Part shown: in pieces, positions 57,845 through 64,000 of the stretch
Position numbering within the stretch: the stretch's first letter is position 1
Layout of the letters: every line of letters begins with the position of its first letter
Assembly (NCBI GenBank): GCA_964649825.1
Contig: CAZYQW010000051.1
Span: forward strand, 1 to 64,000
Direction of reading: 5' to 3'
DNA length: 64,000 bases
Source: CAZYQW01 sp964649825
GTDB taxonomy: Bacteria > Planctomycetota > B15-G4 > JADJEK01
Position numbers and translations under genes: made by a program
The notes under the pieces: model-generated
The model's input: only the letters and a program-made list of their open reading frames with translations
Told to the model about the DNA's origin: nothing
Database searches by the model: none

Positions 57845-59347
57845 TCAGGTCGCGGCCGGCTTGAGGGCGGCGGAGACGCGACGGAGCCACCGGCGCGAGG
57901 CTTCGTCCTGCGCCACGGGCAAGCGGCCGGTGGCCGTCGCCTCGAGCACGAGGCGGCCGGAGCGCGCGTCGGGGGACTCGGGCGCCTCGAGGAGCGCCAG
58001 GTAGGCATCGTCGAGCCTTCCCATCATCACCAGTGCCTCCGCCCGCTTCGGTTCGACCACCGTCGGGTCGATGCCGAGCGCACGGGCCGCGTCGAGGAGG
58101 TCGAGGGCTTCGGCCGGCCGGTCTTCGTGAAGCAGGAGCGCGGCGAGCCGCACGTTCACGCCGCCGTCCGCGGGGCAGACTTGGTGGGCGGTGCGGTACT
58201 GATCGATCGCGCCGGCGACGTCGCCGGACTCGAGCTTCAGGCGGGCGAGCAGGATGCGGGCCTCGACCTGGGCGGGGTTCGCCTCGAGGGACTTCTCCAG
58301 GCAGCGCCGGCCGGCGCGGCGATGGCCGAGGAGGACGAGGGCGCGGCCGAGGCCGAGAAACGCGACCGGGCCGGTGATCCCGGGCTCGGGGGGGATGGCG
58401 GTCAGGCGATGCTCGAACGTCCGGAGGCGGGCGTACGCGTGGAACGCGTCGCGGTGCCGGCCGAACTTGGCGAACAGGTGCCCCAGCACGAAGAGCAGGT
58501 TCGGCGTCTCGCCGAAGCGCGCCAGACCCTCTTCGGCGAGCGGCAGGGCGAGCTCCGGCGAGCCGGCCCGGTCGTGCTCGACCGCGAGGAGCGCGAAGAC
58601 CTCGCTCGCGAACGAGAGGATCCTCGCCTCTTCCGGGTCCATCGCGCGGAGGAGCCGGGCCGCGAACTCGAGCGCGGCTCGGGCGTCGTCGAGCCGGCCG
58701 TCGAGGCGGCGGAGGAAGTCGCCGAACTTGTACCAGGAGTACGCGTGCTCGGGGTGTGCCGCGACCTGGCGCAGGAAGAGTCGCTCGTTGCGACGGTCCT
58801 TGTCCCGATCGGCGCATCGCTCCTTCAGGTAACCGTCGTGCCCGATCACGACCGCGTCGAGCGGCGCGAGCCGCCGTCCCGTGCGTCGCGCGTACTCGAG
58901 GAGGTCGGGGATCGCCTGCTCGTGGATGAAGTAGCGGAAACGGATCGACGGGTCGTTGCGGAACAGGCGCGCGATCCCGCACACGTGCTGGCGGCCGTCG
59001 CCCAGGTCGTTCTCGAACCGCAGGTAGTACCCGGCGACGTCGTCGGCGCGAACGGCGGCGCGGAGGGCGGCGCGGCTGCGGGGTTCGAGCCATTCGTCCG
59101 CGTCGAGGACGAGGATCCACGGCATCGTGGCCGCGGCGAGCGAGACGTTCCGGACCTCCGAGAAGTCGTCGGCGAACGAGTGGTCGATCACGCGCGCCCC
59201 GAACCGGCGTGCGACCTCGCGCGTGCCGTCGGTGGAGCCGGTGTCCACGACGATGATCTCGTCGACGACGCCGCGGACCGACTCCAGCATGCGGGGGAGG
59301 AGCTCCTCCTCGTCCTTCGCGATCACGCAGAGAGAGATGGAGGTCAT
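57845..59347 (-). CDS. GT2 glycosyltransferase with C-terminal TPR repeats
   Basis: A 500-residue protein. The N-terminal 240 residues are a GT-A family 2 transferase: SLCVIAKDEEELLPRMLESVRGVVDEIIVVDTGSTDGT, then VLDADEWLEP (DxD) and IHEQA. The rest is TPR-like helical repeats (about 245-480), a layout seen in transferases that modify proteins. ATG 59347 fits a start about 35 bases after the predicted sigma-54 start site; the GTG at 59380 would coincide with the start of transcription. Sigma-54 control and position beside motAB suggest glycosylation of flagellin or another flagellar part. Confidence 0.84.
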   Translation of the reverse strand: MTSISLCVIAKDEEELLPRMLESVRGVVDEIIVVDTGSTDGTREVARRFGARVIDHSFADDFSEVRNVSLAAATMPWILVLDADEWLEPRSRAALRAAVRADDVAGYYLRFENDLGDGRQHVCGIARLFRNDPSIRFRYFIHEQAIPDLLEYARRTGRRLAPLDAVVIGHDGYLKERCADRDKDRRNERLFLRQVAAHPEHAYSWYKFGDFLRRLDGRLDDARAALEFAARLLRAMDPEEARILSFASEVFALLAVEHDRAGSPELALPLAEEGLARFGETPNLLFVLGHLFAKFGRHRDAFHAYARLRTFEHRLTAIPPEPGITGPVAFLGLGRALVLLGHRRAGRRCLEKSLEANPAQVEARILLARLKLESGDVAGAIDQYRTAHQVCPADGGVNVRLAALLLHEDRPAEALDLLDAARALGIDPTVVEPKRAEALVMMGRLDDAYLALLEAPESPDARSGRLVLEATATGRLPVAQDEASRRWLRRVSAALKPAAT

Positions 59348-59392
59348 CGCAGGGTTCCCTTCGAACGATCCGAGTCTCACCGGACTTCATCG

Positions 59393-59407
59393 GCAAGAAT
59401 CGAGCCG
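59393..59407 (-). promoter_or_regulatory. Sigma-54 promoter before the glycosyltransferase gene
   Basis: Minus strand CGGCTCGATTCTTGC, GG-N10-GC with TTGC at -12 and GGC at -24. It shares an exact 14-base core with the element before fliO and stands about 46 bases from the ATG. Confidence 0.65.
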
Positions 59408-59622
59408 CTTCCGAAGTCGGACTCGGACGGGAGCGAACTGCGACACGAAGGGAAGGACTCTTCTCGGGCGCCCCGTTCGAGGGCTGAAGAGGAAGCGATT
59501 TCGCTTTGCGAGGGCGTTGTTTTCCGAATGGCCTCAAGTGGTCGGCGTCCGCGTGTCGAATGCGAAATGCAGTTCGACCCGGGCCGGGCGCGTGACCGCG
59601 TCCGGCTCGAGAGACGGAAGAA

Positions 59623-60135
59623 ATGGCCAACCAGCGAGACACAGCCGCACCGCCGTTCGACGCGGTCCCCTCGCCCGACGACGCGCCCGAGGCCGTCGCC
59701 GAGAAGGGGTCCATGTTGCGCCGCGTCAAGCTGCCTCGCGGGGCGTGGATCGCACTGTTGGTCCTCGCCGCCGGGTTCGGCCAGGGCATCGGACTCGCGT
59801 TGTTCTTCGGCGGGGCTCACGGTCGCTTGAGCGAGCCGGACGCGGTTTCGTCCGAAAAAGAGCCGTCGCACGAGAGCGAGGCGGCCGCGGACGAAGCATC
59901 CCGGCCCGCCGCTTCCGCCGACGCGGAACCCGGCCTCCCTCGTGAGCTCAAGCTCGCCCGGGAACGACTCCAGGTGGGGGACGCGGCCGGTGCGAGGAGG
60001 ATGGCCGCCGACTTCCTGCTGCGACACGACGGCCTCGAGTACGAGGAGACTCGTTTCGCGGTCAACGCGTACGCCTTGCTCGCCGACGTGCTGCGCTCGG
60101 AGTACGAGAAGTCGCTCGGGGAGGAGCCGCGTTGA
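59623..60135 (+). CDS. Membrane-anchored protein with helical C-terminus
   Basis: A 170-residue protein: cytoplasmic N-terminus of about 40 residues, one membrane helix (about 41-64, GAWIALLVLAAGFGQGIGLALFFGG), an acidic disordered linker, and a helical hairpin (about 105-165) resembling a half TPR unit. GGAAG sits just before the ATG. It opens an operon that continues with two TPR-type proteins and the two-component system, each junction a four-base overlap. Role unknown; a structural or sensory part of the flagellar system is possible. Confidence 0.7.
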   Translation: MANQRDTAAPPFDAVPSPDDAPEAVAEKGSMLRRVKLPRGAWIALLVLAAGFGQGIGLALFFGGAHGRLSEPDAVSSEKEPSHESEAAADEASRPAASADAEPGLPRELKLARERLQVGDAAGARRMAADFLLRHDGLEYEETRFAVNAYALLADVLRSEYEKSLGEEPR

Positions 60136-61676
60136 TCCTCGGTGCGTTGCTCGTCCTGGCTCTGGTCGCCGGAAATCCGGAGCGACTCATTCCCTCGCAG
60201 CCGGAGGTGGTCCATCACCCCCGGCAGGACGGAGAGGTCGTGCTGACGGTTCGCGCGCGGGACGTCGACGTCAAGGCGATCCTCGAGCGGATCGCCGCCC
60301 TGAACGTCGTGACGATCGCCGTCGAGCGTTCGGCGGAGCCGATCCTCCAGACGACCGTCGTCACCATCGATCTCCACGAGCGGGACGTGGAGCTGATCGT
60401 CGACCTGCTCGTGGCGGCGGCCGGCGTCGACCTCTCCGTCGATCGCGGGACCTACCGCGTCGTGGCGCCGCCGCTGCCCGGTGAGACGCGCCCGCGCGTC
60501 CACGAGCGCTTCCTTGCCGAGCGGTTCTACAACCGGGCGCTGACGTGGCGCTCGGCCGGCGAGGTGTCGGCGCAGGCGCTGCGCGGCATCGCGGAGCTCG
60601 GCCGCCAAAGCAAGGACCCGATCGCCGCGACGACCGCGTACGAGACGCTGCTCACGCGCTTCCCGACCTCCGAGGCGGCGCAGGGGGCGGAGCTCCTGCT
60701 CGCGGACCAGTTCGCCGAGCTGGGGGACTGGGATCGGGCCCGGCGCGTGCTGCATTCGTTCCTCGATCGGTGTCCGGTCGAGTCGATGCGCGAGCAGGCG
60801 CTGCGGCGCCTCCTTGTCCTGTTGCTCGCGCGCGAACGGTTCCGCGAGATCGAGGACCTCCGCGATCCGCTGCTCAAGCTCAAGACCATCGAGGAGCCGA
60901 CGCTGGCCGCGATCGGCGAGGCCGCGCTCGCGATGGTCGAGACCGGGAACGCGGAGTCGGCGATCCGCTTCGTGAACGAGATCTGGCGGGCCGCCCCGAT
61001 CGGCCGCTCCGCCCTCGGCCCGGTGCTCGCATGGGCGATGATCGAGCAGCGGAACCCCGATCACGAGTCGGCGTCGAGGATCCTCGATCACTCGTTGCGG
61101 GCGATCGAGATCGATCACCAGTCGCCGATGGCATTGATCGCCTTCGCGCAGCTCGCGCAGCGGCTCGGTCGGTCGACGGAGTCGCTCCTGTTCGCGACGG
61201 CGGCGGTGCGGCACGCGGATGCTCGAACCACCGTGAGGCGGCGCGGGTTCCAGGTGCTGGCCGACGTCTACGCGCGCATCGGGCTCGATCGCCGGGCGCG
61301 TCGGAACCTGTTCGAGGCGGAGCAGCTCTGCGACGACGACGAGGCGGCCCGGCTCGCGCTTCGGTCGGCGGAACTGGCGCTCGAGGCCGGGGAGCCGGAG
61401 CAGGCACGACTCCTGTTCCAGGAGAACCTCCGCTTCGAGTCGGTCCGCGTCGACGCGGAAATGGGGATCGCCCGAGCTCTGCTCAGCGCCGGCGAACCGA
61501 CGCGGGCGCTGTCGGTGGTGCGCCGCCTGTTCGAGGATGCCGAGCTTCCCGCGCGCGTCGAGGACCCGTTGATCGAGCTCGGGGCCGACTGCCTCGAGGA
61601 GATGCGCGAGTTCGAGCGGGCACGCCGGCTCCTGTTCGGCGACAAGTCCGCGCTCGTCGAGGAGAGATCGCGATGA
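60132..61676 (+). CDS. STN-like domain plus TPR-repeat exported protein
   Basis: A 514-residue protein with a short N-terminal signal-like segment, then a secretin N-terminal/STN-like domain (about 30-115: VLTVRARDVDVKAILERIAALNVVTIAVERS and DLHERDVELIVDLLVAAAGVDLSV) and about 370 residues of TPR-type helical repeats. The start is TTG 60132 overlapping the previous stop (TTGA). STN domains occur in secretins and receptors; here no channel domain follows, so it probably forms a periplasmic scaffold. It shares an operon with the flagellar-type two-component genes. Confidence 0.72.
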   Translation: MILGALLVLALVAGNPERLIPSQPEVVHHPRQDGEVVLTVRARDVDVKAILERIAALNVVTIAVERSAEPILQTTVVTIDLHERDVELIVDLLVAAAGVDLSVDRGTYRVVAPPLPGETRPRVHERFLAERFYNRALTWRSAGEVSAQALRGIAELGRQSKDPIAATTAYETLLTRFPTSEAAQGAELLLADQFAELGDWDRARRVLHSFLDRCPVESMREQALRRLLVLLLARERFREIEDLRDPLLKLKTIEEPTLAAIGEAALAMVETGNAESAIRFVNEIWRAAPIGRSALGPVLAWAMIEQRNPDHESASRILDHSLRAIEIDHQSPMALIAFAQLAQRLGRSTESLLFATAAVRHADARTTVRRRGFQVLADVYARIGLDRRARRNLFEAEQLCDDDEAARLALRSAELALEAGEPEQARLLFQENLRFESVRVDAEMGIARALLSAGEPTRALSVVRRLFEDAELPARVEDPLIELGADCLEEMREFERARRLLFGDKSALVEERSR

Positions 61677-62611
61677 TTCGCCTGGTCACGACCGCGCTGT
61701 GTCTCCTGGCCGGAGGGCCCTTCGAGGGCGAGACGCCGCCTCCGGCGCCGGTCCTCGGTCCGCCGCCGGCGACGCGGCCGGCGACCGCCGAGCCGAATGC
61801 AGCCGCGAACGAGGCGGTCCCCGCGCCGATCGAGATCGATCTCGACGACGCGCCCGAGGAGACCCTTGCGAACCCGGTGGCGGCGCCGGTACCCGAGGAG
61901 CCGGCGCCCGATGCCGGCGCGGGAGCCACGCAGGGAGCGAAGGAAGACGTGGCGGATCTCGACCCCCGGCTTCACGAGGCGGTCGTGTCCGTCCTCGAGA
62001 AGCAGGTCGAGGACCTGAAGCGAACGGCGAACGCCCTCGCGACCCGGGATGCCGAGAGCATGCAGATCCTCGACGCGATCGAAGGCGTCGACGACGAGCT
62101 CGAGGCGCTCGGGGTGAGCTCGGATCGCGCCACGCAGGTGCGGCAGCTCTCCCACGAGGTTCGCTCCCTCCGCGCGCGGCTGCAACTCATGGAGCTCCGC
62201 GCGCCGACCATCGATCCGTCGGCGAAGTCCTCGGTCCTCAGCGCCCCGCAGAACGAGGTGCTCCATCCGCCGACGCGAGTCGAGATCCCGAGGATGGAGC
62301 TCCAGGGACGCTCGCGCTTCCCGTCCCGGGAGGCGGTGATCGCCTTCCAGGACGGCGAGATCGACGTCGTGATCGGCACCATCGAGGGATTGAACCTCGG
62401 CCGCGTGACGCCCGAGGCGCTCTACGCGTACGGTTCGGCCCTGCTCGAGCGCGGGCGGTTCGACGAGGCGCGCGACGTCTTCGGACGCTTCGAGCGGATC
62501 AACGATCGACCGACGTTGAAGGAAGGGGTCGCGCGGCAGCTCGAGCGCATGGAACGACTGGCGGCCGGCTTCTACACGCCGCCGACCGCAACCGGAGAGA
62601 AGGAACGATGA
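61673..62611 (+). CDS. Exported coiled-coil/TPR protein
   Basis: A 312-residue protein. Signal-like N-terminus (about 1-17), a Pro/Ala-rich linker to about 90, a coiled coil (about 97-180, LHEAVVSVLEKQVEDLKRTANAL onward), and a TPR-like end (about 225-300). It resembles YbgF/CpoB-type architecture but I see no specific match. Both ends overlap neighbours by four bases. Probably works with the STN-TPR protein before it in the envelope. Confidence 0.68.
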   Translation: MIRLVTTALCLLAGGPFEGETPPPAPVLGPPPATRPATAEPNAAANEAVPAPIEIDLDDAPEETLANPVAAPVPEEPAPDAGAGATQGAKEDVADLDPRLHEAVVSVLEKQVEDLKRTANALATRDAESMQILDAIEGVDDELEALGVSSDRATQVRQLSHEVRSLRARLQLMELRAPTIDPSAKSSVLSAPQNEVLHPPTRVEIPRMELQGRSRFPSREAVIAFQDGEIDVVIGTIEGLNLGRVTPEALYAYGSALLERGRFDEARDVFGRFERINDRPTLKEGVARQLERMERLAAGFYTPPTATGEKER

Positions 62612-63852
62612 TCGACACCGGACTCGACCGCACCGCCGAACTTCGTGAGGCGTTCGGGGCGTTCACCGACGTCGCCGAGCGACTGAGCTCCGCGTACGAG
62701 AGCCTGCGCGGCAGCGCGTCGCGCCTCGACCGCGAGCTGGCGGACGCGAACGCGCGCCTCAAGGCGCAGGTCGGCGAGCTCGAGAACCTCTCGGGATCCC
62801 TCGCCGCGGTGCTGCGCGCGATCCCGTGCGGCGTCGTGGTCGCCGGGCGCGATCGCGTGCTCTTGATGGCGAACCCCGCCGCCGAGGCGATCCTCGGCCG
62901 CAAGGGAACGAGCCTCATCGGCCGTTCCGCCGACGAGATGGCCGACGACGACGACCAGCCGCTGCTCGTCCTCTCCGGCGGCCCGCGATCGACCGAGGAG
63001 CGCGTCCTGTGCGTCGGCGGGCGATCCCGGATCGTCGACGTCAGCGTCGTGCCGGTCCACGACGCCGAAGGGACGGAGCTGGGGCTCGTCGAGGTGCTGA
63101 CCGATCGCACCGAGCTGAAGGCGCTGCGCCTCGAGGTCGAACGGCTCGATCGGCTCGCCGAGCTCGGCCGGGTCGCCGCCATCATCGCGCACGAGATCCG
63201 CAACCCGTTGTCCGGCATCCGCGGGTTCGCGGGAATGCTCGTGCGCCACTTCGAGCAGGAGTCGAACGGTGGGCCGGAGGCGCCGCTTCGATGGGCGCGT
63301 CGGATCTGCGAGGGCGTCGAGCGCGCGGACGAGATCATCGACAACGTCCTGTTCCTCGCGCATCCGCGCCCGATGAAGGTGCACGACTTCGACGCGGAGG
63401 CGTTCCTCTGCGAGGCGTACGAGAGCGTCGCGCGCGCCGGCACGGCACGGTGCCAAGAGATCGATGTCTCGATCGACGTGAGCCCGAGGAACCTCGTCGT
63501 CCGCGCGGACCGCTCCCGTCTCCAGCAGGCGTTGGCGAACCTGGTGCAGAACGCGATCGAGGCGTGCTCCGGGCCCGGCCGCGTCGTGCTCTCGGCTCGG
63601 CTCCGGCGCGGACGGCTCGAGCTTGCCGTCACGGACTCCGGTCCGGGGATCGCGGACGAGGCGGTCACGCGGCTGTTCGAACCGTTCTTCACGACCAAGA
63701 CCGAAGGCTCGGGGCTCGGTCTGGCCCTCGTCCACCGCGTCGCCGAGCTCCACGGCGGATCCATCGACGTTCGCCGGGGGTTCGGCACCGGCGCGTCGTT
63801 CGTGCTCGTGCTCCCGCTCCACACCGACTCGAAGGAAGCCAACGCGTCATGA
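62608..63852 (+). CDS. Sensor histidine kinase (FlrB/FleS/AtoS-type)
   Basis: A 414-residue soluble kinase: coiled coil (1-65), PAS domain (about 66-175), HisKA with the phospho-acceptor in AAIIAHEIRNPLSGIRGF (about 192-209), and HATPase_c with NLVQNAIEA, DSGPGIADE, LFEPFFTTKTEGSGLGLALVHRV. No membrane segment, so it senses an internal state, as FlrB/FleS does for basal-body assembly. Its stop overlaps the response regulator ATG. With sigma-54 elements before three flagellar units, this is the likely top-level sensor, though direct proof is lacking. Confidence 0.88.
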   Translation: MIDTGLDRTAELREAFGAFTDVAERLSSAYESLRGSASRLDRELADANARLKAQVGELENLSGSLAAVLRAIPCGVVVAGRDRVLLMANPAAEAILGRKGTSLIGRSADEMADDDDQPLLVLSGGPRSTEERVLCVGGRSRIVDVSVVPVHDAEGTELGLVEVLTDRTELKALRLEVERLDRLAELGRVAAIIAHEIRNPLSGIRGFAGMLVRHFEQESNGGPEAPLRWARRICEGVERADEIIDNVLFLAHPRPMKVHDFDAEAFLCEAYESVARAGTARCQEIDVSIDVSPRNLVVRADRSRLQQALANLVQNAIEACSGPGRVVLSARLRRGRLELAVTDSGPGIADEAVTRLFEPFFTTKTEGSGLGLALVHRVAELHGGSIDVRRGFGTGASFVLVLPLHTDSKEANAS

Positions 63853-64000
63853 TCCGAAGCGCCATCATCGCCGACGACGATCCGCTGTCGCGGGACTTCC
63901 TCGCCGAGTTCCTCGAGATGAAGGGGATCGACGTCCGCGCCACGAGCGACGCGGTGCAGGCGTTCCGCCTCTTGTGCGAGGAGAGCGCGGACCTGGTGAT
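63849..64000 (+). CDS. Response regulator, 5' part (probably NtrC/FlrC-type), cut by right edge
   Basis: The first 50 codons of a receiver domain: IRSAIIADDDPLSRDFLAEFLEMKG, with the acidic pocket DDD at 9-11. The phosphorylated Asp region, reading ESADLV, starts at the edge. Output domain is unseen; coupling to an FlrB-type kinase suggests an AAA+/sigma-54 activator. The ATG overlaps the kinase stop by four bases. Confidence 0.8.
   Translation, partial: MIRSAIIADDDPLSRDFLAEFLEMKGIDVRATSDAVQAFRLLCEESADLV

Overview
The window is about two-thirds G+C, densely coded, and carries the genes of a motile bacterium with a Gram-negative style envelope: lipoproteins, a PBP4-type carboxypeptidase, a heptosyltransferase-like enzyme and a complete flagellar export core. 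Tandem DUF1573 proteins, a sulfatase-family enzyme, PP2C/STAS signalling, TPR proteins and a small conserved protein at 25299-25532 point toward Planctomycetota or a neighbouring lineage. That placement is inference; there is no rRNA here to settle it. Many genes are coupled through 4-base overlaps (ATGA, GTGA, TTGA, once apparently CTGA).

Layout. 1-267 (- strand) looks like the 5' end of a group II intron leaving the window. 412-6638 holds envelope and signalling genes: a membrane protein, a CDP-glycerol-type transferase, a ComF-like protein, a divergent STAS-PilZ / GAF-PP2C pair and dihydroorotase. polA follows on the other strand, then a degenerate kinase-like membrane protein and small genes. 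12415-17669 (- strand) is a secreted-protein operon of two DUF1573 paralogues, a sulfatase-fold enzyme with Thr at the nucleophile site, and an SGNH hydrolase. 18426-24621 (- strand) is an operon of three radical SAM proteins, a GT9 transferase and a TMTC-like membrane protein. 25299-29263 holds small proteins, a Cys-cluster protein, mtnA, purE, purC and an overlooked 27-residue membrane peptide. 29557-35446 (+) is a five-gene run: galE, an MBL hydrolase, an M28 peptidase, a PBP4-like carboxypeptidase and an inositol-monophosphatase-type phosphatase.

From 35474 to the right edge nearly everything is flagellar. It contains fliK-flgD-flgE; a 12-gene export/regulatory operon (fliOPQR-flhBA-flhF-small membrane protein-fliA-zinc-ribbon protein-two lipoproteins); fliC-fliD-fliS-fliT-like; motAB; a glycosyltransferase; and an operon that ends in a FlrB/FlrC-like sensor kinase and response regulator. 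Sigma-54 -24/-12 elements are readable before fliK, before fliO and before the glycosyltransferase. Sigma-28-like elements are readable before fliC, an FlgM-like gene and, more weakly, motA. Together these suggest a hierarchy: two-component system plus sigma-54 for export apparatus, hook and fliA, then FliA for filament and motor.

Non-coding structure of note: a 165-bp element with 29-bp imperfect terminal inverted repeats between convergent genes (40229-40393); a perfect 33-bp inverted repeat upstream of fliC (53503-53709); and a 52-bp tandem repeat with a diverged copy before motA.
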